Positions 6,812-13,540 of a stretch of DNA of 13,540 nucleotides are shown one piece after another. The DNA comes from an uncultured Eubacteriales bacterium. GTDB taxonomy: Bacteria > Bacillota > Clostridia > TANB77 > CAG-508. Within the stretch, counting starts at the first letter, position 1. Every line of letters begins with the position of its first letter. Location: contig CACXCH010000007.1 of the NCBI GenBank assembly GCA_902766085.1, forward strand, positions 1-13,540, in the 5' to 3' direction. A program made the translations under genes and the position numbers. The notes under the pieces are model-generated. The model was not told the DNA's origin, made no database searches, and saw only the letters and a list, made by a program, of their open reading frames with translations.

Positions 6812-8662
6812 ATGGAAAACAAAAAACAATACTTTATAACAGAATTACAAAAGAGTAAACTTGACGGAGTTGCCGAATTATTGGAAAAAGGAATAATAGA
6901 TGAAGATGATCCAATTCTATATAGAGATGAGAAAAATGGGCAATTTCCTATGGCAGAAGTGTTTGACGAATATGTAAAAAAGAGGCAGGTTGTCCTAAAT
7001 AGTAATTCATCTCATTTACAATTTGGAGTGGATATTACATCAAGTTTTTGTGATTATATAGAAGATAAATATAAAATAAAAGACGAAGAGTCTTTTATGA
7101 GAGTTAAGTCATTAAATAGTATAAAAAACAAAATTGAAAACTTGGCTATTGAAAGAATTGCAAAGGAATATGCTGTTTTGGCAGATTTTGATGACATATC
7201 AACAAGAATTTTTGAAAATTATCGTAGAGCAACACCTCAGCAATGTAAAAAATTGTATAAAAAGGACTTGATTTCAAATTTAATAAAAGAAAATAATGAA
7301 ATTAATTTCTTATTAAAATCAAGAGTTGATGAGCGCTTTATAGGGCCATTAAGTGAAGAAGAGGAAAAAGAAAAGAAAGAGTATTATAGGTTAATTGATG
7401 CTTTACTAAACTTTAAAGAGCCAATAAATTATGCACAGATTGTAAGTAAATTATGTACAAATGAATTCTTTTCAAAATCAACACTTACAGCTTTTTCTAG
7501 AATTTTTTATTTTAGAGTATGCAATGATAAAGAACGAATAGTCACAATAAATGGAAAAAGCACTATTGAGAAAATTGACGAGAGAGATAGAGACGAATAT
7601 AAATATCAAAACTTTAATTATATACCTGATAAAGATGATAATGATACAAACAAGCTTAGAATATACTACAACCGACCAAGTATAGAAAGAACAGAAAGTA
7701 TTTCAGGAGATTGGGCAAGTAAATACTCTGATCCAATTTATTCAAGTAGGGCTATTAGACTTTTAGACCAAAGTGAATTTATAGCTCCAAAGGACTTTAT
7801 TGGTACTGATATTATAATAGATGATAATTCTATTCCAGCAGATTTTAGGCTTCCTGAAGATACGGACAATGATGACATGAATAGGATCAATAGTGAATTT
7901 AATGAAGCTATAGATAATGAAGGACCAAATGATAAAAATATATTTTCATCTGATGCACAAAAAAGGCTATATACAGCTACAAAATTTATGTTATCAGATG
8001 CAAAAATAAATGCAATAAATGGACCATTTTACATAGTTGCGGATTCAATAAAGAATAAACGTCAAACAAATCAAGAAATCAATTATTTTGCGGATCATAT
8101 AAAAGTTGCGCAAAGAACAAAAAGGAATGAAACAGCTAATCGTGAAGAAGGGGTTGTAGAGGTACAACTACATTCAAAAGAAATTGAAAATTCATTAAGT
8201 TTTTCGCATATTAAAAGAGCTGGGAAAGACAGAAGATTTACGGATGTGTTAAAAAGAGTATATAGCATTTTAGGTGGAAAGAGTCCAGAAGAAAGAGAGG
8301 AAGCAATACAAGCTTTTGCAAATAGTAAAAAACTTACAAAATTTTTTTACGATCAACTCGGATTTATATTACCAGATTTTTATAGACTTGAAAGAGATAG
8401 CAATGGAAAGAAATATTACAAAAAGCTTTCAACAAAGGAAGTTGCAGAGAGATATTATGAACCATATACTAAAGGTAGTCATAACTCAGAAGAATACAAG
8501 CAATACTGCCTTCTTATGGAATTAATTGAGAGAACACAGAATGCTGATTCAAAAAATGGACCAAAGATAATTTATCCTGAAAATCAAATGTTTGTAGTTA
8601 ATCCTAATTCGAAGAAGAAAAACGTTACAGAGCAATTAAAATCCGATGACGATGGAAGATAA
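6812..8662 (+). CDS. Uncharacterised 616-residue protein, possibly a divergent RelA/SpoT-like fold
   Basis: I do not recognise this protein. It is soluble and highly charged, with no signal peptide or membrane helix; acidic stretches occur at about 181-190 and 347-372. The ATG at 6812 follows a good AAGAGG site and the extended -10 promoter. Base and codon use look like those of the neighbours, so it does not appear recently acquired. Some segments resemble RelA/SpoT synthetase motifs in the right order: FMRVKSLNSIKNKI (95-108) against the R-K-S--SI--K helix, D127-----R132 against D--G-R, and ADHIK (427-431) followed by VVEVQLHS (448-455) against DYI-P and VEIQIRT, then a basic segment, HIKRAGK (466-472). 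Against this, the GYRSLH motif is missing, and 300 residues separate motifs usually about 80 apart. This is inference only; activity may be absent. It lies between smc and murA, a place usually held by ftsY after smc. The C-terminal half ends in a Lys/Asp-rich tail. Confidence 0.75.
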   Translation: MENKKQYFITELQKSKLDGVAELLEKGIIDEDDPILYRDEKNGQFPMAEVFDEYVKKRQVVLNSNSSHLQFGVDITSSFCDYIEDKYKIKDEESFMRVKSLNSIKNKIENLAIERIAKEYAVLADFDDISTRIFENYRRATPQQCKKLYKKDLISNLIKENNEINFLLKSRVDERFIGPLSEEEEKEKKEYYRLIDALLNFKEPINYAQIVSKLCTNEFFSKSTLTAFSRIFYFRVCNDKERIVTINGKSTIEKIDERDRDEYKYQNFNYIPDKDDNDTNKLRIYYNRPSIERTESISGDWASKYSDPIYSSRAIRLLDQSEFIAPKDFIGTDIIIDDNSIPADFRLPEDTDNDDMNRINSEFNEAIDNEGPNDKNIFSSDAQKRLYTATKFMLSDAKINAINGPFYIVADSIKNKRQTNQEINYFADHIKVAQRTKRNETANREEGVVEVQLHSKEIENSLSFSHIKRAGKDRRFTDVLKRVYSILGGKSPEEREEAIQAFANSKKLTKFFYDQLGFILPDFYRLERDSNGKKYYKKLSTKEVAERYYEPYTKGSHNSEEYKQYCLLMELIERTQNADSKNGPKIIYPENQMFVVNPNSKKKNVTEQLKSDDDGR

Positions 8663-8686
8663 TATGATGCTATTTTATATCATATT
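8661..8686. repeat. Inverted repeat at the end of the 616-residue gene
   Basis: AATATGAT (8661-8668) is an exact inverted copy of ATCATATT (8679-8686) around a 10-base loop. It begins within the TAA stop codon. There is no T-tract after it, so it is a weak terminator at best; it might protect the 3' end of the transcript. Confidence 0.4.
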
Positions 8687-8699
8687 CATTAGGAATAAT

Positions 8700-8778
8700 A
8701 AAAAATCTAAATAAAAGTTTTGAAATGTAGTAAATGTAAAAATTACTAGATCGAAAACATTTTATTTAGATTTTTTTT
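8700..8778 (+). terminator. Long hairpin with T-tract, probable terminator
   Basis: A perfect 17-bp stem, AAAAAATCTAAATAAAA (8700-8716) with its complement at 8760-8776, is capped by a further imperfect structure: GTTTT (8717-8721) pairs with AAAAC (8754-8758), and TAGTAA (8728-8733) pairs with TTACTA (8743-8748). The right arm ends in eight Ts (8771-8778). The long loop is unusual for a simple terminator, but the T-tract and position after the gene fit termination. Confidence 0.6.
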
Positions 8779-8818
8779 GTTCAATAGGAAAGCAACACAA
8801 ATTTTTTTCTTATTGAAC
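8779..8818. repeat. Third inverted repeat in the spacer before murA
   Basis: GTTCAATAGGAAA (8779-8791) pairs with 8806-8818, with one G-T pair, around a 14-base loop. It follows the long hairpin without a gap. The rest of the spacer (8819-8968) is plain AT-rich DNA in which I see no gene; a clear murA promoter could not be picked out. Confidence 0.45.
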
Positions 8819-8968
8819 TCAGGCAAGTAATGAAAAAAGCATATTTTACAAAATAAAAAAACATTTATTGCTGTAAACAAAAAAATGAAATTTACATATT
8901 ATATAGAAAAAGTGTTGTTACTATTATGAAACTACCAAAAAATTATGATGAAAAAGAGGTTTTTATTT

Positions 8969-10228
8969 ATGCTTAAATATTTAATCGAAGGTGGGAACAA
9001 ACTAAACGGCGAAGTTAAAATATCTGGGTCAAAAAATGCATCACTTCCAATACTTGCAGCAAGTATTTTAAACCCCAATCCAGTTACATTCTACAATGTT
9101 CCTGATATTGAAGATGTAAATACTACTTTGAAAATATTAAAAATTCTAGGTTGCAAAGTTACAAGAAAATGTGATAAAATAACAATATCTTGTAAGAAGG
9201 TTAATAGTTATGAGATACCTAAAGAGTTAATGAATAAATCTAGATCAACAGTGATTTTGGCAGGGGCTATAATTGGCAGACTTAATCAAGTGACATTTTC
9301 AAATCCAGGAGGATGTAATATTGGAAAAAGGCCAATTGACTTACATTTAGAAGCTTTCCAAAAAATGGGGATAACAGTCATAAAGGGATTAAACGAGGTA
9401 AAGTGTTATTCACTAGTTGGAGTTAAAGGAGCAAAAATAATACTAAAGTTTCCAAGCGTTGGAGCCACTGAAAATATTATACTAGCCTCTGTTTATGCAA
9501 GTGGAACTACATATATTTATAATGCAGCAATGGAACCAGAAATTGTTGACCTAGCTAAATGCTTAAATTCTATGGGAGCTAATATAAAAGGAGCAGGAAC
9601 AAGCAAAATTATAATCCGTGGGGTGAATAAATTGCACTCTTGTTCATATACTGTTATGCCGGATAGAATTGAAACAGGTACGTTTTTGTGCATTGCTATG
9701 GCCACAAAAAGTAAGCTTCATTTAAAAAATGTAAATGCTAATGATTTATTAAGTGTAATTTTAAAATTACAAGAGATGGGTGCTAAAATTGCAATAAAGG
9801 ATAATGAAATATTTATTAATGCAAGCAGTGAAAAAATTAAAGCTATAAATATTATAACTAAGCCGTATCCAGGATTTCCTACTGATATGCAACCAATATT
9901 TGCATCTCTATTGACAAAGGCTAGTGGAAAATCTAAAATAGAGGAAACAATCTTTGAAAATCGCTTTGGCTTTTGCGATGAACTTAGGAAAATGAATGCT
10001 AAAATTGTAAAGAATGGTAATTCTATTCAAATAACAGGAGTGAGGGAATTAACACCAAGCAGAGTAAAATGCCTTGACTTAAGAGCCGGAGCAGCCTTGG
10101 TTTTAGCAGCACTATCAACTACTGGAGTGACAGAGATTGACAATGTAGAACATATATTAAGAGGATACGAAAATTTAGATGAGAAACTAAGGAAAATTGG
10201 TGCAAACATTAAATTAATAAGTGATTAA
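8969..10228 (+). CDS. murA: UDP-N-acetylglucosamine 1-carboxyvinyltransferase (MurA)
   Basis: MurA transfers enolpyruvate from phosphoenolpyruvate to UDP-GlcNAc, the first committed step of peptidoglycan synthesis, in the cytoplasm. With the start at ATG 8969 the protein has 419 residues, the usual length. Active-site residues line up with those of E. coli shifted by one: K22 and N23 in GSKNASLP, the catalytic cysteine C116 in GGCNIGKRP (E. coli C115, the fosfomycin target), D306 in FPTDMQP, R372 in LRAGAALVLA and R398 in LRGYENLDEKL. An upstream in-frame ATG at 8945 would add eight residues, but the Shine-Dalgarno AAGAGG (8954-8959) lies inside that extension at the right distance for 8969, and MLKYLIEGG matches family N-termini. 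Cysteine at 116 predicts fosfomycin sensitivity of the enzyme. Only 22 bases separate it from ftsQ, so the two are probably cotranscribed. Firmicutes often carry two paralogues (MurA1/MurA2, also MurAA/MurAB); which one this is cannot be told here. Confidence 0.95.
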   Translation: MLKYLIEGGNKLNGEVKISGSKNASLPILAASILNPNPVTFYNVPDIEDVNTTLKILKILGCKVTRKCDKITISCKKVNSYEIPKELMNKSRSTVILAGAIIGRLNQVTFSNPGGCNIGKRPIDLHLEAFQKMGITVIKGLNEVKCYSLVGVKGAKIILKFPSVGATENIILASVYASGTTYIYNAAMEPEIVDLAKCLNSMGANIKGAGTSKIIIRGVNKLHSCSYTVMPDRIETGTFLCIAMATKSKLHLKNVNANDLLSVILKLQEMGAKIAIKDNEIFINASSEKIKAINIITKPYPGFPTDMQPIFASLLTKASGKSKIEETIFENRFGFCDELRKMNAKIVKNGNSIQITGVRELTPSRVKCLDLRAGAALVLAALSTTGVTEIDNVEHILRGYENLDEKLRKIGANIKLISD

Positions 10229-10250
10229 AATTTGAAAAGGAATGATGTTA

Positions 10251-11378
10251 ATGCAAAAAAACAATTTAGAGAAAAAACAAAATATACAAAAGATAAAAAA
10301 ACAACAAAGAAATAAAGAGAGAGAAGAACAAAAGAAACAGGAAAAAATAAAAGAACGCCAAGAACAAGAAAGAAGAAACAAGATAAAAGAGCGCCAAGAG
10401 CAAGAAAGAAGAAACAAGATAAAAGAACGCCAAGAGCAAGAAAGAAGAAACAAGATAAAAGAGCGCCAGGAACAGGAAAAAAGAGATAAGATACAAGAAT
10501 ACAAAAAACAGAAAAAAATAGAAAAAATAAAAGAACGTCAAAAACAGGAAAATATAAGAGAAATAAAAAATCGCCAAAAACAGGAAGAAAAGAGGAGACA
10601 GCTAGAGGCAAAAAAAGCAGTCAGTATGCAGGATATAAAGAAAATTCGCAGAATAAAACTAATAATAAAAAATTTTGTAGCTGCGATATTTATTATATTT
10701 TTAATTGCGCTATTTTTGTTGTCTCCAGTATTTAATATAAAAAATATTGAAGTTACAGAAAATAGTAAAATTTCAACTGATACCATAATAAGTTTATTAC
10801 AAGTAAATGATGAAACAAATATTTTTAAGCTTTCATATAAAAATATAAGCGAAATGATAAAGAAAAATGCATACATAAAAAGCGTGAAAGTAAATAAGAT
10901 TTTGCCATCAACATTGAAAATAACTGTAAGTGAAAGAGAGCCAAGCTTTCAATTAGAATTTGGTTCATCTTATGTATTAGTTGACGATGAGGGATATATA
11001 TTAGAAATTCTAAAAAATGCACAAGAAAATATGATTAAAATAACTGGATATGAGACATCAGAAGAATTAATTATTCCTGGAAACAGGTTGTGCCAAAATG
11101 ACTTGAAAAAATTAGATGTAGCATCAAAAATTATAAATATTGCTAAAAACTATGAGCTTGCAAATATTATTACAAAAATTATTTTTGAAGACAATGACGA
11201 ATACTCGTTATATATTGAGTCAGAAGGAAAAACAGTACATTTAGGAAAAAATGTTGATTTTGAAATAAAAATGTTGTATACTAAAGAAATTCTATCAAGA
11301 ACAGAAGGTGAAGAAGGAGATATTTTTGTCAATATGGATCTCAACGAAAAAAATCCATACTTTAGACTAAAAACATAA
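10251..11378 (+). CDS. ftsQ: Cell division protein FtsQ/DivIB with a repeat-rich cytoplasmic tail
   Basis: FtsQ/DivIB is a bitopic divisome protein that binds FtsL and DivIC and regulates septal wall synthesis. With the start at 10251 there are 375 residues: a very long, Lys/Glu/Arg/Gln-rich cytoplasmic tail (1-135), a transmembrane helix (about 140-160), a POTRA domain (about 161-230, starting FNIKNIEVTENSKIS and containing LPSTLKITVSEREP) and the FtsQ beta domain to the end (YVLVDDEGYILEI visible). The tail holds tandem 12-residue units, IKERQEQERRNK, at about 33-80, followed by weaker copies; alternating charges suggest a long single helix or coiled coil. Typical tails are far shorter. Three nearby ATGs (10242, 10245, 10251) are in frame; AAAAGG (10235-10240) leaves only one base before the first, so 10251 is preferred and 10245 possible. 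It follows murA closely and precedes the DUF881 genes, matching the divIB-ylxW-ylxX-sbp-ftsA order of B. subtilis. Confidence 0.88.
   Translation: MQKNNLEKKQNIQKIKKQQRNKEREEQKKQEKIKERQEQERRNKIKERQEQERRNKIKERQEQERRNKIKERQEQEKRDKIQEYKKQKKIEKIKERQKQENIREIKNRQKQEEKRRQLEAKKAVSMQDIKKIRRIKLIIKNFVAAIFIIFLIALFLLSPVFNIKNIEVTENSKISTDTIISLLQVNDETNIFKLSYKNISEMIKKNAYIKSVKVNKILPSTLKITVSEREPSFQLEFGSSYVLVDDEGYILEILKNAQENMIKITGYETSEELIIPGNRLCQNDLKKLDVASKIINIAKNYELANIITKIIFEDNDEYSLYIESEGKTVHLGKNVDFEIKMLYTKEILSRTEGEEGDIFVNMDLNEKNPYFRLKT
10347..10490 (+). repeat. Four tandem 36-bp units inside ftsQ
   Basis: Units begin at 10347, 10383, 10419 and 10455, each starting ATAAAAGA and encoding IKERQEQERRNK; the fourth is diverged (IKERQEQEKRDK). 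The first three are nearly identical in DNA, differing only at silent A/G positions, which suggests recent duplication. Twelve-residue periodicity continues weakly to about 10570. The unit length is a multiple of three, so copy-number change keeps the frame. Confidence 0.85.
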
Positions 11379-11441
11379 TAAATCTTGTATTTTAGAAATA
11401 AATATTTTGAAGATAAAAACATAAGCTAGAAATATAGAAAG

Positions 11442-11495
11442 CAATAATATAGGTTAATAATACAGAGATTAATAAAATAGAAATCAATAACACAG
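11442..11495 (+). repeat. Degenerate short tandem repeats before the first DUF881 gene
   Basis: Four related elements of the form TYAATAANAYAG lie at about 11442-11452, 11454-11465, 11469-11480 and 11484-11495, spaced 13 to 15 bases apart. The last abuts the GGGAGGAG ribosome-binding site. The 130-base spacer after ftsQ contains no gene or clear terminator. Confidence 0.4.
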
Positions 11496-11508
11496 GGAGG
11501 AGATTTAA

Positions 11509-12231
11509 TTGAGAAAAGAAAAAAGTTTTAGAATAATTATGGCAATTATATGCTTTATTTTAACTATGGCTATAACTTTACAAATTAGAACAATGACAAA
11601 AAAGACATCGACAGTATCGTCTGGGACACAGAATAGTGATCTTGTTGATAGCCTTTTAGAATGGCAAGAAAAATATGATAAAATCACGAAAAAACTTGAA
11701 AAGAGTAGTGAGTTACTAGAAAGCGAGCGTGAAGAAGCTGCAAACCAAGACCAAGAAAAACAAGAAAAAACAGATGAATTAAAAAAATATAATATGCTTT
11801 TAGGATTAACTGATGTATCTGGAGAGGGAATTACTATTACAGCTAAAGATGGAACGGTTAATAAAGCCACTGATAACATTAGTAGTTACTTAGTACATGA
11901 TGCTGACTTAAGAGAAATTGTTAATGAACTTGCAAATGCAGGAGCAGAAGCTATTTCAATCAATGATCAAAGAATAGTAAGCTCAACTTCAATTACTTGT
12001 GCTGGAAATATTATATCAATAAATGGAGAAAAGGTAAGTTCACCATTTGTTATAAAGGCAATTGGAAATCAGGAGAGTCTTTATGGAGCTTTAAGTAGAC
12101 CTGGAGGCTACATTGCTTTGATGAAAGAGGACTTACCAGTTGATATAAAAAAATCTAATAACATACAAATAAAGAAATATACAGGTGCTTTTACAAAGAA
12201 ATATATAAAGAGCACCAGCGACAAGGAATAG
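11509..12231 (+). CDS. DUF881 family protein, first copy (YlxW/YlxX type)
   Basis: A 240-residue membrane-anchored protein of the DUF881 family; the family's molecular function is not established. An N-terminal transmembrane helix (about 8-25) is followed by a coiled coil (about 46-90) and the conserved DUF881 globular domain, starting at LLGLTDVSGEGITITAKD and including LREIVNELANAGAEAISINDQR and the IVSSTSITC and ISSPFVIKAIG-like strands. The domain probably lies outside the cytoplasmic membrane. The start is TTG at 11509 behind a strong GGGAGGAG (11495-11502). In B. subtilis ylxW and ylxX stand in the same place between divIB and sbp, so this is probably a ylxW-type gene, but assigning the individual orthologue is inference. 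It is followed by a paralogue 12 bases on, surely in the same operon. Confidence 0.88.
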   Translation: MRKEKSFRIIMAIICFILTMAITLQIRTMTKKTSTVSSGTQNSDLVDSLLEWQEKYDKITKKLEKSSELLESEREEAANQDQEKQEKTDELKKYNMLLGLTDVSGEGITITAKDGTVNKATDNISSYLVHDADLREIVNELANAGAEAISINDQRIVSSTSITCAGNIISINGEKVSSPFVIKAIGNQESLYGALSRPGGYIALMKEDLPVDIKKSNNIQIKKYTGAFTKKYIKSTSDKE

Positions 12232-12243
12232 AGGTGATAAAAA

Positions 12244-12957
12244 TTGAAATTTAAAATAAAAAATAATAAAGATAAAATGGTTCTTTCAATTATATCTGCT
12301 CTACTTGCAGTTGTCCTAATTAGCCTATCTGTAATTCAATTTAAAAGCGTGGAAAGATATCAACAAAGTGATGTTGAAGGGTTAAGAGACGATGAACTTA
12401 AAACTCAGATAGCTTCATATCAATCTAGGTATAATGAAACCGAAGAACAATATGAGGACAATCTAAATAAAATAAATGAATACAAGCAAACATCAAACGA
12501 TAACAATTCTACAACACTTGATGACGAAGTTTCAGATGCTAAGACACTTTTAGGCTTGACAGATGTTACTGGAAAGGGTGTAATTATCACTTTAACTGAT
12601 ACTGATGAGGCACAATACACATCTGAAAATTTAAGATATCTTGTTAATGAACTTAAATACGCTGGAGCAGAGGCAATATCAATTAATGAAAACAGGATTG
12701 TAAATTTAACAGATATAGTAACAATTAATGAAAGCTATATTGTAATTTATGGAGATGTTAGAATAAGCTCACCATACACAGTAAAAGCTATTGGAGATAC
12801 GTCATATTTAACAAGTACACTAAATATGAAAAATAGTGGTTTTGTTGATCTAATGAGAAGTAGTGGACTAGATATAAATGTAGTAGAATCTACCAACATA
12901 ACAATACCAAAATATACCAAAGAATTTTCTACAGAATATATGAAGGAGGATAATTAA
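12244..12957 (+). CDS. DUF881 family protein, second copy (YlxW/YlxX type)
   Basis: A 237-residue paralogue of the preceding gene with the same layout: transmembrane helix (about 12-31), coiled coil (about 38-85), then the DUF881 domain with LLGLTDVTGKGVIITLTD, LRYLVNELKYAGAEAISINENR, RISSPYTVKAIG and a closing NITIPKYTKEFSTEYMK. The matching segments in the first copy leave no doubt that they arose by duplication, though they are now well diverged. The start is TTG at 12244, with GAGGTG (12231-12236) overlapping the last base of the previous stop codon. It sits one base before the sbp start and carries the sbp ribosome-binding site within its last codons, so translation of the two is likely coupled. 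Role unknown; context suggests division or sporulation. Confidence 0.88.
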   Translation: MKFKIKNNKDKMVLSIISALLAVVLISLSVIQFKSVERYQQSDVEGLRDDELKTQIASYQSRYNETEEQYEDNLNKINEYKQTSNDNNSTTLDDEVSDAKTLLGLTDVTGKGVIITLTDTDEAQYTSENLRYLVNELKYAGAEAISINENRIVNLTDIVTINESYIVIYGDVRISSPYTVKAIGDTSYLTSTLNMKNSGFVDLMRSSGLDINVVESTNITIPKYTKEFSTEYMKEDN

Positions 12958-12958
12958 A

Positions 12959-13354
12959 ATGACACTTATTTTTATTGTAATTGGATGTTTATTAGGACTA
13001 TTAGTAGGTTTCTTATTACCAACAATTCCATATTCTGCATCAACATATTTAGCTATAGCAATTATAGCTGCTCTTGATAGCGTTTTTGGTGGATTTGCAT
13101 CTTATGTAAAAAAGAATTTTGACATGAAAGTATTTGTTTCTGGATTCTTTGTAAACGCAATATTAGCAATGCTTTTGACATATTTAGGCGAAAAGCTCAA
13201 TGTTGATATTTACCTTGCTGCAATTATTGTTTTTGTAGGAAGAATGTTTAATAACTTGGGGATAATTAGAAGATACTTTTTATACAAATTAGATGAAAAA
13301 AGCCAAGCAAAGAAATCAAGTAAAATTAAAGATTCGACAACGGAAAACAAATAA
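12959..13354 (+). CDS. sbp: Small basic protein Sbp (DUF1290), integral membrane protein
   Basis: A 131-residue integral membrane protein of the Sbp/DUF1290 family, found next to ftsA in Firmicutes and some Actinobacteria; the biochemical role is not known. Hydrophobic helices lie at about 3-20, 28-45, 57-76 and 84-100. Recognisable family segments are GLLVGFLLPTIP, IAIIAALDSVFGG, SGFFVNAILAMLLTYLGEKL and FVGRMFNNLGIIRR. The last 25 residues are hydrophilic and Lys/Ser-rich. The ATG at 12959 follows AAGGAGG (12942-12948), which lies within the end of the DUF881 gene. The order DUF881-DUF881-sbp-ftsA is the one known from B. subtilis. No terminator hairpin follows. Confidence 0.92.
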   Translation: MTLIFIVIGCLLGLLVGFLLPTIPYSASTYLAIAIIAALDSVFGGFASYVKKNFDMKVFVSGFFVNAILAMLLTYLGEKLNVDIYLAAIIVFVGRMFNNLGIIRRYFLYKLDEKSQAKKSSKIKDSTTENK

Positions 13355-13358
13355 CGAC

Positions 13359-13381
13359 AAAAGTTACAAAAAAGTTACAAA
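13359..13381 (+). repeat. 11-base direct repeat upstream of the ftsA promoter
   Basis: AAAAGTTACAAA occurs at 13359-13370 and again at 13370-13381, an 11-base period, close to one helical turn. It ends 27 bases before the -35 box of the putative ftsA promoter, so a regulator bound here would face the same side of the DNA. It may also be chance in A-rich DNA. Confidence 0.4.
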
Positions 13382-13408
13382 ATTATTACGAAAATATTTC
13401 AAATTGTA

Positions 13409-13437
13409 TTGACTTTTTTTCGAAATTAATATATTCT
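13409..13437 (+). promoter_or_regulatory. Probable ftsA promoter
   Basis: TTGACT (13409-13414), a 17-base spacer and TATTCT (13432-13437) resemble a sigma-A promoter, 40 bases before the ftsA TTG. It would let ftsA and probably ftsZ be expressed independently of the genes upstream, as in B. subtilis where ftsAZ has its own promoters. Confidence 0.5.
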
Positions 13438-13477
13438 TAATCAAGAATTTATTAAGACAAAATAGGAGGAAGTTACT

Positions 13478-13540
13478 TTGGCTATAGGTGATATAATTGT
13501 CGGAGTCGACATAGGTGCATCTAAGATAAGTTTAGTTGTC
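13478..13540 (+). CDS. ftsA: Cell division protein FtsA, N-terminal fragment cut by the window edge
   Basis: FtsA is the actin-like ATPase that anchors FtsZ to the membrane and recruits the divisome. Only 21 codons are present, MAIGDIIVGVDIGASKISLVV, but the nucleotide-binding phosphate-1 motif of the FtsA/actin fold, (V/L)DIG-SK, is clear. The start is TTG at 13478 behind a perfect AGGAGG (13464-13469). Its position after sbp supports the call; ftsZ would be expected next, outside the window. It is a partial gene because of the window end, not a truncation. Confidence 0.85.
   Translation, partial: MAIGDIIVGVDIGASKISLVV

Noticed and set aside
8274..8525. 83-codon plus-strand frame inside the 616-residue gene
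   Set aside because: It overlaps fully in another frame, has no ribosome-binding site of its own noted, and no recognisable domain.
8945..8947. ATG 8945 as the murA start
   Set aside because: The ribosome-binding site AAGAGG lies downstream of it and fits ATG 8969, which also gives the usual MurA N-terminus and active-site numbering.
10347..10490. Regular 36-base repeats resembling a CRISPR array
   Set aside because: There are no spacers between units, the repeats are in frame within ftsQ, and no cas gene is near.
10214..10611. Three overlapping minus-strand reading frames with repeated hydrophobic segments such as FLLSCSWRSF
   Set aside because: They are antisense shadows of the A/G-rich tandem repeat in ftsQ; the plus-strand frame has a clear FtsQ architecture.
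11505..11879. 124-codon minus-strand frame opposite the first DUF881 gene
   Set aside because: Antisense to a well-supported family member; its hydrophobic look follows from the charged coiled-coil codons on the other strand.

Overview
The window is very AT-rich, with small spacers, Shine-Dalgarno sites of the AGGAGG type, frequent TTG starts and a strongly AT-biased codon choice. Together with the gene set (murA, ftsQ/divIB, two DUF881 genes, sbp, ftsA in the order known from Bacillus and Clostridium) this points to a low-GC Gram-positive bacterium, most likely a member of the Clostridia. I cannot name the species. No tRNA, rRNA, CRISPR array, insertion sequence or transposase was seen.

Layout. 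Positions 1-319 hold no gene: they carry degenerate A-rich tandem repeats and a perfect 12-bp palindrome just before rsmH. Next come rsmH (16S rRNA m4C1402 methyltransferase) and an FtsL/DivIC-like membrane protein. A strong bidirectional terminator separates these from a convergent HD-GYP protein on the minus strand. A divergent promoter region (2943-3176) then leads into smc, the chromosome condensation ATPase. The smc reading frame is broken by one extra base at about 3246-3250, just before the Walker A motif. After smc comes a 616-residue protein I cannot assign with confidence; it shows scattered similarity to RelA/SpoT synthetase motifs. A 306-base gene-free stretch with three stacked inverted repeats follows. 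The last third is a division and wall block on the plus strand: murA, ftsQ (with a 12-residue tandem repeat in its cytoplasmic tail), two DUF881 paralogues (ylxW/ylxX type), sbp and the first 21 codons of ftsA.

How it fits together. Most of the genes serve cell-wall synthesis, division or chromosome segregation: MurA makes the first committed peptidoglycan precursor, FtsL and FtsQ belong to the divisome, FtsA tethers FtsZ, and SMC organises the chromosome before division. Compared with the usual dcw cluster the arrangement is fragmented: rsmH-ftsL is not followed by a penicillin-binding protein gene, mraZ is not seen within the 319 bases before rsmH, and smc is not followed by ftsY.

The points most worth checking are the smc frameshift, the identity of the 616-residue protein, the FtsQ repeat, and the operator-like palindrome before rsmH.
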